From Pseudanabaena sp. Chao 1811 (lineage in GTDB: Bacteria; Cyanobacteriota; Cyanobacteriia; Pseudanabaenales; Pseudanabaenaceae), in NCBI RefSeq assembly GCF_027942295.1, contig NZ_CP101416.1, positions 4,388,501-4,452,500 of the forward strand: a stretch of DNA of 64,000 nt, read 5' to 3'. A program made the translations under genes and the position numbers. Position 1 is the stretch's first letter. Each line of letters opens with the position of its first letter. The notes under the pieces are model-generated. The model ran no database searches and was not told the DNA's origin. It saw nothing but the letters and a program-made list of their open reading frames with translations. Of the stretch, positions 35,236 through 44,462 are shown one piece after another.

Positions 35236-36324
35236 TTATGACAGGGACTCAGGGTTGTAGTTAATTCGCTGCCATTGCTCTAGCCATGTTAATAATTGCC
35301 GCTCACTGATACGTTGCTTGCTCTCAAGGGGAGTAAGCACAGCCGTAAGTTCAGAGGGCGACCGTCCAGTTTCTACCCAAGCATCCACAAGCTCTTGATG
35401 GGAGAGTAATGTTGTACCCAAGCCGAGTTTCTTTTGAAGAGTCAGTTTCTCTGCCTGCCCGATCGCCTGCATCACAAATTCACTAGCCCCCGCACGTGCC
35501 AAAACCATTGCTAGGGAATGAATGTAGGCTTGGCTATTATCGGGTTTTACGACCTCAACTGTTTGTGGGAGACCAAAGCGCTGATTGTGTGACCAAATGA
35601 GAACACAGAGGAGAATAACTGCTTGTATGGCGATCGCCAAAAGCGGTGTTTTGATCAGGTAGCTAATCCAATTGCCTTCTTGAAGCGCTTCCATGCTTTG
35701 CTTGTCTTTATAACCATGCAGGTATTCATCAACCCATATCGGTGGATTTTCCTTGACTAGTTGAGCTAATAAAGCATAGTTTCCTGCGGCATCTTGATAG
35801 GCATTAGCGGCAAGATAGGGCGTACTGACTTGAATGAGACTACCTTTCTCAATTTTTTCTTGACGCACAACCACTCCAAAGCGATCGCCCAAAATTTCTT
35901 GCTTCGAGGCTATGGGCTTAAACCTTCTTGAGGTGTCAATCTGAACAAGCCCCGCAGGACTTTCGATGGATTGATGGAAATTAGCGGCCGTGACAGGGGC
36001 AGAAACACCAACTTGGACAAGGGTATTACCTGCGGTGATCCATTTTTTTTCTTCGGAACTGAGAGCCAATTTGGATGCTGTGGGGAAAATGCGTATTAAT
36101 GTCCCTTTTTGTTTAGGTAGAAAATCTTTTAAGGATTTTTCCCAGCGTTGAATGGGCAATTTGCGATTAAGCATATAGGCATACCAAGCACCATAGCCTT
36201 GGGGGGAGCGACTATAGGTAGAACCGGGGTGGGGGTTAGTATTAGGAGCGCTCAAGAAGATTAGTAGCACTGACACTACTATGGCGATCGCTATTCCTAA
36301 AATCCTTTTTCGCGATAGTTTCAT
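35236..36324 (-). CDS. DUF4350-domain membrane-anchored protein
   Basis: A 362-residue protein. An N-terminal helix (ILGIAIAIVVSVLLIFLSA, about residues 8-26) is followed by an extracytoplasmic domain beginning YSRSPQGYGAWYAYMLNRKLP, typical of DUF4350. A second membrane helix lies near 230-250 (LLAIAIQAVILLCVLIW). A cytoplasmic tail of about 100 helical residues ends the protein. DUF4350 genes usually accompany MoxR ATPase and DUF58 genes. This is the last gene of a minus-strand run of four; it overlaps the DUF4129 gene by 4 bp (start of one in the stop of the other). Confidence 0.85.
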   Translation of the reverse strand: MKLSRKRILGIAIAIVVSVLLIFLSAPNTNPHPGSTYSRSPQGYGAWYAYMLNRKLPIQRWEKSLKDFLPKQKGTLIRIFPTASKLALSSEEKKWITAGNTLVQVGVSAPVTAANFHQSIESPAGLVQIDTSRRFKPIASKQEILGDRFGVVVRQEKIEKGSLIQVSTPYLAANAYQDAAGNYALLAQLVKENPPIWVDEYLHGYKDKQSMEALQEGNWISYLIKTPLLAIAIQAVILLCVLIWSHNQRFGLPQTVEVVKPDNSQAYIHSLAMVLARAGASEFVMQAIGQAEKLTLQKKLGLGTTLLSHQELVDAWVETGRSPSELTAVLTPLESKQRISERQLLTWLEQWQRINYNPESLS

Positions 36325-36929
36325 GGTCGAATGCTACTGAGATAATGGTTGAGTTCTTGATAGGCCTGTTGGCAGCGTTCAAAGGAACTTACAGAAAGCA
36401 TTTCATCGTTAAAACATAGGCGCTCATGGGTACTCAGCAAAATCTGATAGGTCTGCCATCGGGGGATATGCCTCAATAATTGCAAATACTCACCATCGGT
36501 ACGGCTGGGTTGTTGTGGAGCGAGGGTAGCTTCATGGAGACGTTGGAGCATCGCCATATAAAGGGCGCGACAGGCTTCGCGATATTCACCTTGTCCTGCA
36601 AAATTTTGCGATCGCTGTTCCCATTCAATGGCAGCAGGAGTAACAGGTAATTTTTCCTCTGTTCTCATCCTTGGTCGGAGCCAACCAACTGTTTCTAAGT
36701 AGGGACGCATAATTTTAAAGATTTGCCAAAGCATCCAAGCGATCGCACTGCCGAGAATTGCCCATGCGAGCCAGATAGTGCCATTTACGACCCAGTCAGA
36801 AAGAGTCCAATCTGTACCGCGAATCGCCTGCTCAGCAGCAGGGAAAAAATTCAGTTCTAACCACTCACTTGTCCGCCGTTGAAACTGTTCGACCTGCCAA
36901 TTCCAATCGCTTTTATCAAAACTACCCAT
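36321..36929 (-). CDS. DUF4129-domain protein
   Basis: A 202-residue protein with one central membrane helix (WVVNGTIWLAWAILGSAIAWML, about residues 47-68). Its C-terminal cytoplasmic half carries the DUF4129 pattern: FAGQGEYREACRALYMAMLQ, then QPSRTDGEYLQLL and a final helix. DUF4129 proteins occur with transglutaminase-like, DUF58 and MoxR genes in many bacteria. It overlaps both neighbours by a few bases, which implies translational coupling. Biochemical function is unknown. Confidence 0.85.
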   Translation of the reverse strand: MGSFDKSDWNWQVEQFQRRTSEWLELNFFPAAEQAIRGTDWTLSDWVVNGTIWLAWAILGSAIAWMLWQIFKIMRPYLETVGWLRPRMRTEEKLPVTPAAIEWEQRSQNFAGQGEYREACRALYMAMLQRLHEATLAPQQPSRTDGEYLQLLRHIPRWQTYQILLSTHERLCFNDEMLSVSSFERCQQAYQELNHYLSSIRP

Positions 36930-37695
36930 GCGATCGCCTCCGTTGGGTCTGTTGCTGATATGCCAAAAATACTGCTTCTATAAAGGTTTCCGCATCGGAT
37001 TTAAAGGGAATAGTCTCCAATTCGAGAATTGATTTAAGCTGGCGAGCGAGTTGGCGGCTTAAATTTTGACGGGCTTCAGGTTGGATTTGTTGGCGACGCT
37101 GCAAAAATTCGCGAATGGAAGCAAAATCATCGGGAAGCAGCAATGATAGATTACTGACTTCTAGAAGCTGGTCAGCAAAGGCTTCAGATTGATTGGAGAG
37201 AATAAGCTTCTGATCGTTAGAAGGACGCTCCTCTTGAATGACCACAGTTCCTGCTAGTAAATCCCCTAAACGTTTTTCTTGTTTATTAAAAACGATCATC
37301 AAAAAACCAATGGATAGGGCATCATCAATGGGACGCAACAAGGCTCTTAAGGTGGCTTGTGAGAGTCCTGCAGGTCTGCCATCGTCGCGGATTACCCGAA
37401 TTTTGGCATAGCGTTTACCGGGGGTTTGTCCTTGCCAGAGGGACTCAAAAAAGATGAAATATCCGACAAAAATGCCAAAGGTGATTAATAGGGCGATCGC
37501 TAAGTACCATTTCTGTAGTCTAGGCGTAAATTGTGCAAACAGCATCGACCCCGTAAATATAACAACTGCGATCGCTCCACCTAACAAAATATAATCAACC
37601 ATCAAGGCTTGAGCGCGATTGCCAATGCCCGCAAGGGTAAACTCTAGTTCCACACTCTCTGGAGTTTGCAGCGTAATTTTGTTAAAAAAACTCAT
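36922..37695 (-). CDS. RDD-family membrane protein
   Basis: A 257-residue protein with three membrane helices in its first 150 residues. The conserved charged residues of RDD proteins are seen in GIGNRAQALMVDYILLGGA, GQTPGKRYAKIRVIRDDGRP and LRALLRPIDD. The C-terminal 100 residues are soluble and helical. RDD proteins are proposed transporters or membrane scaffolds and are regular members of MoxR/DUF58 blocks. It overlaps the next gene by 8 bp and follows the 37708-38628 gene by 12 bp. Confidence 0.88.
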   Translation of the reverse strand: MSFFNKITLQTPESVELEFTLAGIGNRAQALMVDYILLGGAIAVVIFTGSMLFAQFTPRLQKWYLAIALLITFGIFVGYFIFFESLWQGQTPGKRYAKIRVIRDDGRPAGLSQATLRALLRPIDDALSIGFLMIVFNKQEKRLGDLLAGTVVIQEERPSNDQKLILSNQSEAFADQLLEVSNLSLLLPDDFASIREFLQRRQQIQPEARQNLSRQLARQLKSILELETIPFKSDAETFIEAVFLAYQQQTQRRRSHG

Positions 37696-37707
37696 GGGTT
37701 ACTAGAT

Positions 37708-38628
37708 CTAGATAAAATCATTCTCATCGTCGGTGTTATTTCCTTGGCGCAACTTGATATCTAGCCCTTCGCGACGGGTTCGCAAATCATAGTAAATCGC
37801 AGCTTTGATCGTTTGCCAGAGGGGCAGTACTAAAATTGAGCCTATTAGACTGAAGATGAAGGAAATGCCTGTACCTGTCCAAAACAGTGGAGATCCAGCT
37901 CTAGCACTAGCGAATAGAAACTGTGGTGCATAGTTGGTTAAAGCTGTTATGGGCAACGTTACTAAAAACGCGATCAAGGCAATCCCCTGTATTCTGAGTG
38001 CCGAATTTTTAGTTAAATCCCAACTGCGGCTAATACTTTCACTTGCGGTAACGTTACCTTCTACAGCTAAGGGAACTTCCGCAATCATCCATCGCGCAAA
38101 GTACCATGACAGGATAATTGCTATACCTAAAGCAGTTATTGTGGCAACCAGAACTCCTGCGATTACAGGGTTAAGACTATTTCGTAAAATGAAGCCCAAA
38201 ATTGTTGCTACAACAATTAAGGCGATCGCCGCCAGAATGTAAATAATAAAGAGTTGTAATCCCACAAGAATCGATATCCACCAAAATTGCCAAAGCTTGG
38301 GATCAATATGTTGACGGGCTTTGCTTTCGGTTTCAGGATTTCCGATTAGTTCTTGGTAGGCAAGTCGCGAAATTAGGGCTGAGTTGGTTAGATACTTGGC
38401 GATCCCTGCTAGTAGCAATATAAAGGCGATCGCCAATAGAAGCCAAGGATATCGTCTGCTTACGACAAATAACCCACTTGCTACTCCCAAAAGTATTAGT
38501 GGTAGGATGATCCAAAGATAAGCTTTAAGTGCAATACCAAAGTAAGTCTGTAGGTTGGAACGATATAGCACCAGTCCTGTGCTGACCACATTACCAATAC
38601 TGAGGGGGCGAAGGGGAGCGCGACTCAT
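37708..38628 (-). CDS. Multi-helix membrane protein of the MoxR block
   Basis: A 306-residue protein with about six membrane helices between residues 28 and 280. The start RPLSIGNVVSTGLVLYRSNL and the segment WMIAEVPLAVEGNVTASESI followed by SRSWDLTKNSALRI resemble membrane domains of glycerophosphodiester phosphodiesterase-type and DUF975-type proteins. The final 20 residues are acidic and cytoplasmic. It is the first gene of the minus-strand run 38628-35236 and is divergent from the SpoIIM gene, with which it shares only 63 bp of upstream sequence. Confidence 0.75.
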   Translation of the reverse strand: MSRAPLRPLSIGNVVSTGLVLYRSNLQTYFGIALKAYLWIILPLILLGVASGLFVVSRRYPWLLLAIAFILLLAGIAKYLTNSALISRLAYQELIGNPETESKARQHIDPKLWQFWWISILVGLQLFIIYILAAIALIVVATILGFILRNSLNPVIAGVLVATITALGIAIILSWYFARWMIAEVPLAVEGNVTASESISRSWDLTKNSALRIQGIALIAFLVTLPITALTNYAPQFLFASARAGSPLFWTGTGISFIFSLIGSILVLPLWQTIKAAIYYDLRTRREGLDIKLRQGNNTDDENDFI

Positions 38629-38691
38629 GGGACAAACCTCTAATTTCGCATTTTGTTTAGGCTAACCTAGATTAACAGCTAATTCAAGATC

Positions 38692-39651
38692 ATGGATGTA
38701 CAACGTTGGATTGCAAGGCGTGAGACTCAGTGGCAAGAGCTAGAAGCTCTACTAAAACGCTTAGAAACTAAAGGACTCAAATCTCTAAAAGCCGATGAGA
38801 TTGCTTTACTGGCTAGTCTTTACCGATCAGTATCTGCTGATCTTGCACGGGCGAAGACGAACCAATTGGGAGAGACCATCATCCAGCAGTTACAAACTCT
38901 GACTTCCCGTAGTTACAGTCAGATTTATCAAGGATCGCGCAAACAGGAATGGCGTGCAGTTCTATCCTTTTATCTCTGGGGATTTCCCTCAGTAGTCTAC
39001 GAGTCTAGAATTTATATTGCGATCGCAACCTTCCTATTTATGGTTGGTGCGCTGATTGCTTGGTGGTTTTCTTGGCGTGATCCATCGTTTTTAGCATTGG
39101 TTGTCCCCGAGCGATTAATCTCCCTAGTTCGCGATCGCGGCGAATTGTGGATGGGATCGATTTTAGGCTCTGAACCCCTTGCATCCAGTGGCATTGCTAT
39201 CAATAACATGACTGTTTGCTTCCGCACTGTGGCTGGTGGAATTACGGGTGGCTTGTTAACAGCTTATTTTTTGTTTTTTAATGGGATTTTATTAGGTGCG
39301 ATCGGTGCTTTAGTTCAGCAAAATGGATTGGCATATCCTTTCTGGGCGTTTGTCTTTCCCCACGGTGCGCTGGAGTTACCTGCAATTTTTTTAGCAGGAG
39401 CCGCAGGTTTACTAATTGCCAAAGCGTTACTATTCCCTGCGCCCTATCGCCGCATTGATGCTTTCAAAATCTATGGCAATCAGGCTGCCCAATTGATGTT
39501 TGGTGTCGTTCCTTTGTTGCTAATTGCAGGAGCGATCGAGGGATTTATCTCACCTAATCCTGCGATACCCGCACCATTCAAATATTTAGGAGGAACTCTG
39601 CTTCTGTGTGGATTACTCGCCTATTTTCGGAACCGTCCATCATCACTTTAA
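38692..39651 (+). CDS. SpoIIM-family (stage II sporulation protein M) membrane protein
   Basis: A 319-residue protein. A soluble helical N-terminal third (VQRWIARRETQWQELEALLK) is followed by about five membrane helices. The pattern NNMTVCFRTVAGGITGGL, GAIGALVQQN and FPHGALELPAIFLAGAAGL is diagnostic of SpoIIM-like (DUF95) proteins. In non-sporulating bacteria the family travels with RDD, DUF58 and MoxR genes, as here. In this window it is on the strand opposite to the rest of the block. It ends at the first base of a terminator hairpin. Confidence 0.92.
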   Translation: MDVQRWIARRETQWQELEALLKRLETKGLKSLKADEIALLASLYRSVSADLARAKTNQLGETIIQQLQTLTSRSYSQIYQGSRKQEWRAVLSFYLWGFPSVVYESRIYIAIATFLFMVGALIAWWFSWRDPSFLALVVPERLISLVRDRGELWMGSILGSEPLASSGIAINNMTVCFRTVAGGITGGLLTAYFLFFNGILLGAIGALVQQNGLAYPFWAFVFPHGALELPAIFLAGAAGLLIAKALLFPAPYRRIDAFKIYGNQAAQLMFGVVPLLLIAGAIEGFISPNPAIPAPFKYLGGTLLLCGLLAYFRNRPSSL

Positions 39652-39681
39652 CAAGTGTCAGCGCTTCGCGCTGACACTTGT
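39651..39681. terminator. Perfect hairpin terminator between convergent genes
   Basis: ACAAGTGTCAGCGC and its exact complement (39651-39664 and 39668-39681) flank a TTC loop. It lies between the SpoIIM stop and the DUF58 stop and can act on both. Confidence 0.7.
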
Positions 39682-39686
39682 ATTGA

Positions 39687-41018
39687 TTACAGTTGATTTT
39701 TTAATTTCAACATTAAATAGCGATTTACTAATTCTTCGCTTACTTGATTGGCAGGAGCATCTAGAACCAATACACCTTTCTGCTTGAGAGAAGCAAAGGC
39801 TAATTCACGTTGGGAAATTAGATCTAAAGCCACTGCACGGCTATAGGATGCGGCGATCGCTTGATTGGTACTTTCGGAAATGGGAGTTGACGTATGGGCA
39901 AGGCGATCGACTTCAGGATCACGCAAAGTTACACAGAAGGGTAAATATCGGGGACGCAGTCTGGCGAGTGCTAATAACAATTCTGCCGAAGCAACAGCAT
40001 CAACGATATCGGTAATCACCACCACAAGGGCACGACGAATTTGTTGCTGGACAACGGTAGTTACCGCATTGACATAATCAGGTTCTAGTAACTCAGGTTG
40101 AATCGGGGTCAGGCGTTCGATAAATTTTGCCATCTGTGCCTGCCCCCGTTCGGGGGGAATCCAAGTATGGATTTTGCGATCAAATACGCCTATCCCTACG
40201 CGATCGCCTCGATGAATGCCTGCGAGGGCTAGTCCGAGGGCAGCATTCATTCCAAAATCAAAGCGGGTCATACCCTGAATCTTTGCGGTCATCAATCGCC
40301 CCCGATCGAGCAGAATAATCAAAGTCTGCTCATGTTCTGGTTCGAGAACCCGCACCATCGGTTTGCTACGTTTGGCAGTCGCTTTCCAATCCACTAGTCG
40401 CAGATCATCACCCGCATTATATTCCCTTAGTTCTGAAAACTCAGTTCCAATCCCTAAACGTCGGCGTGACTCTATCGATCCCGTAGATTGTAAAGCCAAC
40501 TTGATCGAGAGCGATCGCAAAGACATCAGATCAGGATAAACACCTACAGTTGCCTGAGACGCGATTTTCCAAGACCGCCAAGCTAGTCCCCAACGCCCAA
40601 TCTGACGAATCTGCATATCTTGCCAAGTATATTCTCCACGCACAAGGGGGTGGACTGTATAAGCCAGATCCTGCGTAGTCTCATGATCCAGCTCAACTTC
40701 AAGCTGGGCATGGCTTACTTGAAAGTCAGAGGGAAATCCGTCCCGAATTTGCACTCTGTCCCCAATCCTGCCTGCAACTGTAATTGTTATAGGATTGTCT
40801 CGCCCGATAGATAAGCGGGGAAGGGGATGTCGAATAGCATTGACAGGCTCAATCTGACGAGCATCCAACCAAACCATAAATAGAAGTATCAGATTCCACA
40901 AGAATAAAATGAGAGATGATACTTGCCATCGCAACTCTGTTCCTGCGATCGCTGAGACAATAGTGGCGATCGCACCACCCAAACCCAAAAGCAAATAGGT
41001 ACGGCTAGTTGGGGTCAT
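39687..41018 (-). CDS. DUF58-domain protein
   Basis: A 443-residue protein. Two membrane helices lie at the N terminus (about 5-50), followed by a beta-rich extracytoplasmic-like segment. The DUF58 signature is at about residues 190-225: GTEFSELREYNAGDDLRLVD then WKATAKRSKPMVR. A von Willebrand A-like domain (TLIILLDRGRLM, ALVVVITDIVD) follows. DUF58 proteins are regular partners of MoxR ATPases. Its start overlaps the MoxR stop by 4 bp, so the two are translationally coupled. Confidence 0.92.
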   Translation of the reverse strand: MTPTSRTYLLLGLGGAIATIVSAIAGTELRWQVSSLILFLWNLILLFMVWLDARQIEPVNAIRHPLPRLSIGRDNPITITVAGRIGDRVQIRDGFPSDFQVSHAQLEVELDHETTQDLAYTVHPLVRGEYTWQDMQIRQIGRWGLAWRSWKIASQATVGVYPDLMSLRSLSIKLALQSTGSIESRRRLGIGTEFSELREYNAGDDLRLVDWKATAKRSKPMVRVLEPEHEQTLIILLDRGRLMTAKIQGMTRFDFGMNAALGLALAGIHRGDRVGIGVFDRKIHTWIPPERGQAQMAKFIERLTPIQPELLEPDYVNAVTTVVQQQIRRALVVVITDIVDAVASAELLLALARLRPRYLPFCVTLRDPEVDRLAHTSTPISESTNQAIAASYSRAVALDLISQRELAFASLKQKGVLVLDAPANQVSEELVNRYLMLKLKNQL

Positions 41019-41965
41019 CGTGGTACAGCCACCTGTTTGAGAAGAGATTGGATTACAGACTCGATGGATACTCCATCCAATTGGGCTTCAGAACGTAGAA
41101 TTAAGCGGTGACGTAATAGAGGTGGTGCAACGATCTTAATATCATCAGGGGTTACAAACTCCCGTTCCGATAGCCAAGCAGATGCCTTGCTAGCCAGTAA
41201 CCAAGCAACTGCGGCCCTTGGAGAAGCTCCTAAGGATAAATCAGGATGTCGCCTTGTCCGTTCCACTAGGGCTAATAGATATTCAATTACCGATTCATGG
41301 ACATTGATGGCGCGGACTTCTTTTTGGGCTTGTAGACATTGCTCAACTGTGGCAATTGGCTCCAATTGAGATAAATTGCTACGATTGGTGCGTCCTCCTT
41401 CATGACTGCTTAGCAACATCTGCTTTTCAGAAGCGGGATCGGGATAATTTACGATTAACTTAAATAGAAAGCGATCCAATTGCGCTTCGGGTAAGGGATA
41501 GGTTCCTTCAAATTCTAGGGAGTTTTGCGTAGCGATCGTCCAGAATAGCTCAGATAGGGGGAGGCTCTCTCCATCTAGTGTCACCTGTCGTTCTTCCATT
41601 GCTTCTAGCAACGCAGATTGAGTCTTGGGTGGAGTGCGGTTAATTTCATCCGTTAAGAGAATCTGCGTAAAAACTGGTCCTTTCTTAAGAACAAACTTAC
41701 GAGTATTGAGGTCAAAAATATTAGTCCCTAAAATATCCGACGGCAAAATATCTGGAGTCAATTGAATACGCCGAAATTCTGCCTGTAGGAGTTTAGCTAA
41801 AACTTTAACTGTAAGAGTTTTACCAGTGCCGGGGACACCTTCGAGAATGACATGACCACCAGATAGCAAGGCAATCAGTAACTGATTCACTAAAACTGAT
41901 TGTCCAAAGACAACATTGCTGAGTTGTTCTGCCAGTTGATGGAAAAGAGCCTGAGTTTTGCTCAT
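41015..41965 (-). CDS. MoxR-family AAA+ ATPase
   Basis: A 316-residue cytoplasmic ATPase. Walker A is EGVPGTGKTLTVKVLAKLL. Walker B with the MoxR hallmark is LLTDEINRTPPKTQSALLEA. Sensor 1 is in WTIATQNSLEFEGTYPLPEA, a very conserved MoxR stretch, followed by QLDRFLFKL. The C-terminal lid is helical (LGASPRAAVAWLLASKA). MoxR proteins act as chaperones that assemble or activate von Willebrand-type partners, here probably the DUF58 protein encoded next. It overlaps the upstream HAD gene by 4 bp. Confidence 0.95.
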   Translation of the reverse strand: MSKTQALFHQLAEQLSNVVFGQSVLVNQLLIALLSGGHVILEGVPGTGKTLTVKVLAKLLQAEFRRIQLTPDILPSDILGTNIFDLNTRKFVLKKGPVFTQILLTDEINRTPPKTQSALLEAMEERQVTLDGESLPLSELFWTIATQNSLEFEGTYPLPEAQLDRFLFKLIVNYPDPASEKQMLLSSHEGGRTNRSNLSQLEPIATVEQCLQAQKEVRAINVHESVIEYLLALVERTRRHPDLSLGASPRAAVAWLLASKASAWLSEREFVTPDDIKIVAPPLLRHRLILRSEAQLDGVSIESVIQSLLKQVAVPR

Positions 41966-42615
41966 ACAATTATGTTCAATATTAAGTGGGAAATTTCCTG
42001 AGGAGAATGGGCTAGTAGATCGACACCATGTTCTTTTAGCTCTGCTTCAGTACCATAGCCATAGGTGACACCGATCGCTAAAACTTGATTTTGTTTTGCG
42101 CCAACTACATCATGATAGCGATCGCCGATCATCACGGTCTGAGCAGGAGCTATATTTTCTTGATCCAGAATATGGCGGATTAGTTCACTTTTGATGCTGT
42201 TTGTCCCATCTAGTTCACTACCATAGATACCATCAAACATTGATGACAAGCCAAAATGCTCGATAATTCTCTTGGCATAAATATGGGGCTTAGAGGTTGC
42301 TACATAGGTTTGATAGCCTTCATTCCGAATTAATTTCAGAGTTTCGGGGATATCAGGGTAGAGCAGATTCTCGAATAGGCCAATAGTTGAAAAGCGATCG
42401 CGATATAAAGAAATTGCTTTGTCAACTAAATCTCGATCATTAGTTTCTAAAAGCTTGGCAAAGCTTACTGACAGGGGAGGTCCAATACACCATAACAGAT
42501 CTGTGGTTGCAGGTGGTTGGTAGCCAAGGTTGGCGATCGCATATTGAATACAGGTGGTAATCCCGATTTTAGGATCAGTGAGAGTTCCATCAAGATCAAA
42601 TAAAATGGCATTCAT
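41962..42615 (-). CDS. HAD-superfamily phosphatase, phosphoglycolate-phosphatase type
   Basis: A 217-residue HAD subfamily IA enzyme. Motif I is ILFDLDGTLTDPKIG at residues 4-18. A helical cap follows (about 20-85). Motif II is YVATSKPH, and motif IV is MIGDRYHDVVGAKQNQVLAIG. The pattern DPKIGITTCIQYAIANLGY resembles nucleotidase/phosphoglycolate phosphatase members of the YjjG/Gph/NagD-unrelated group. Substrate is not determinable. It is the first gene of a run with MoxR and DUF58, coupled by a 4-bp overlap, though its role there may be incidental. Confidence 0.88.
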   Translation of the reverse strand: MNAILFDLDGTLTDPKIGITTCIQYAIANLGYQPPATTDLLWCIGPPLSVSFAKLLETNDRDLVDKAISLYRDRFSTIGLFENLLYPDIPETLKLIRNEGYQTYVATSKPHIYAKRIIEHFGLSSMFDGIYGSELDGTNSIKSELIRHILDQENIAPAQTVMIGDRYHDVVGAKQNQVLAIGVTYGYGTEAELKEHGVDLLAHSPQEISHLILNIIV

Positions 42616-42658
42616 TACACTTTGAACTACTCAGCATTGTGAGCAGTTGAATATTTTT

Positions 42659-42919
42659 TTAGCTTTGACGATTAAGTTCTTGTAATAGCCATTCATCAAC
42701 GGGTTGTCCGTCTTTGCGAAGGAGTTCTATCTCTACGTTAACCGAGGAAACAGAACCCACAGGAGCCATTTTTTGATTAAAGCGAATTATATAATCCTTA
42801 GGATTATGCCTACGTTCCTTGAGCCAATCTTGGACTTTGATTTCCGCAAAGAGTGACTGCCCCTGTTCAAACATTCGCGTAATCTGCATTCTAAGCGTAA
42901 AAGGATTATTAATTGGCAT
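42659..42919 (-). CDS. Hypothetical protein, 86 residues
   Basis: A soluble 86-residue protein with no recognised domain. It has a helical start (FTLRMQITRMFEQGQSLFAE) and a basic middle (QDWLKERRHNPKDYIIRFNQ). It ends with an amphipathic helix (VDEWLLQELNRQ). It is transcribed with the HAD-MoxR run, 43 bp upstream of the HAD gene, so it may be the leading gene of that operon. A MITE lies immediately upstream. Confidence 0.6.
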   Translation of the reverse strand: MPINNPFTLRMQITRMFEQGQSLFAEIKVQDWLKERRHNPKDYIIRFNQKMAPVGSVSSVNVEIELLRKDGQPVDEWLLQELNRQS

Positions 42920-42949
42920 AAATTTTTCTCTTACTTATGGTTGGGTAGT

Positions 42950-43043
42950 ATAACTATAGCCAAAATAAAACCCAAAAGAGAGTTGCGGCGCTTCGCACCG
43001 CAACTCTCTTTTGGGTTTTGGGTTTGTCCTAACATAACTGGCT
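42950..43043. repeat. MITE-like element, family A
   Basis: The central hairpin has 25-bp arms with one mismatch (42967-42991 and 42995-43019) around TTC. The end words CTATAGCC and GTCCTAACATAACTGGC match, in reverse orientation, those of the element at 14886-14978. It lies between the 86-residue gene and mltA, which are on the same strand. Confidence 0.75.
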
Positions 43044-43053
43044 AACGCTAAAT

Positions 43054-44322
43054 TTACTTTAGAACAAGATAATACAATTGACCGTCACCTTTAATCAGCC
43101 CCGCACGTTGCTTTGCGCGATCGCCTGTTCCCATAAAAATATCTACACGCCCCGCGCCACGAATTGCCCCACCAGTATCTTGATCGAGGACAAAGCGTTG
43201 TACTTTACGCAGTTCTAGTTTGCCAGTTTTAGGATTTTCAAAGGGGATTTCGGTTTGAATAAGGGCAATACCACCAGAGGGGAAGATTTTTTTGTCCGTA
43301 GCGATCGAGCGCTCGGCACTCACTGGCCAGCCAAGACTACCCGTTGCAGGCTTGCCATTAGTTTCGCGGAAAAAGACAAAGCTAGGATTGCGGTTGAGAT
43401 AGGTATTTAAGTCTTGGGGATTTTTTTGAAAATATTCAATGAGAGTTTGTAGAGTCACATCTTCGAGACGCATTTTGCCATCTCTAACTAGCTCTGCCCC
43501 CACTGAGCGATAGGGCTGATCGGTTTTACCTGCATAGCCCACAGTCAATAATTTGCCATCGGGTAACTCAAACCTTGCTGAGCCTTGGACATGTACTAAA
43601 AATGCTTGGAAGCGATCGCTTAACCATGCGATTTCTAGTCCTGCTAATTTTTTGCTCCCCTCAAGCATGGGACGAGTGGGATGGGGTGAACTCCATTCTC
43701 CAAAGTCAGCAGGTAAGCGATATAAAGGATATTTGAACTCATCAGTCCGAGTCCGACTCGCCTTATATACCGCTTCGTAATAACCTGTAAACTGCACCAA
43801 CCCCGTACCATCGCGCCCCACCGACTGATATAAATTAAACTCACGATTTACAGCTTGTTGGAGATCCTTGGCAGTGCGCGACACTTGGACAAGGCGACGA
43901 AACCGCACCAAACTGCGCTCCATGAGATCTTGACTAATTCCCGCTACAGGATAACGTTTGGCGGCATTAGGGGTGCGAATATATTGAATACTATTGTCGA
44001 TCGCTTGTAGGAGATTAGGGCGATCGCTCTCTAACAGATCATCAGCAAGATCGAGCGTGAGAGGATTAACGGCGCGAGGAGAAATGGGGACAACCGCTTG
44101 CGCCATTTTGAGTTCTGCTGCCTCGACTGGTGCTTGAAACTCAGTCTGCATATAGCAAGGTGGCACAGCACAAATCAGTCCCACCCAAGTTGCAAATAGG
44201 ATATCCCCACCACGATATACAACCGATTGCCATGAGTGCGATTTTTGATGCGATTTTTGATATTGTGGCGATCTCTGTAATCGGCTATAGGCATGAATGC
44301 GATTAGTGTTAGAGCTTGTCAC
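43054..44322 (-). CDS. mltA: Membrane-bound lytic murein transglycosylase A
   Basis: Cleaves peptidoglycan glycan strands to 1,6-anhydro products in the periplasm. The 3D-type barrel region is clear: VQFTGYYEAVYKASR, then VQGSARFELPDGKLLTVGYA and TDQPYRSVGAELV. The C-terminal catalytic part is VLDQDTGGAIRGAGRVDIFM followed by GTGDRAKQRAG, with the key Asp residues. A hydrophobic N-terminal segment (DILFATWVGLICAVPPCYM, about residues 35-53) is a signal peptide or anchor. I chose GTG 44322 because GAGGAG lies 9 nt upstream; a longer form could start at ATG 44358. Confidence 0.92.
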   Translation of the reverse strand: MTSSNTNRIHAYSRLQRSPQYQKSHQKSHSWQSVVYRGGDILFATWVGLICAVPPCYMQTEFQAPVEAAELKMAQAVVPISPRAVNPLTLDLADDLLESDRPNLLQAIDNSIQYIRTPNAAKRYPVAGISQDLMERSLVRFRRLVQVSRTAKDLQQAVNREFNLYQSVGRDGTGLVQFTGYYEAVYKASRTRTDEFKYPLYRLPADFGEWSSPHPTRPMLEGSKKLAGLEIAWLSDRFQAFLVHVQGSARFELPDGKLLTVGYAGKTDQPYRSVGAELVRDGKMRLEDVTLQTLIEYFQKNPQDLNTYLNRNPSFVFFRETNGKPATGSLGWPVSAERSIATDKKIFPSGGIALIQTEIPFENPKTGKLELRKVQRFVLDQDTGGAIRGAGRVDIFMGTGDRAKQRAGLIKGDGQLYYLVLK

Positions 44323-44462
44323 TCTTAAGAACTCCTCATTAAAATTTTTAGGTTGCATTATTATTGCAGCCAATCAAGGGATTGGACAATTTTCGTTAAT
44401 TCGTCTTGCGTCAGAAATTGCTTGTCTACACGAATCCGTGAGAAATATCTATATTTTCTAAA

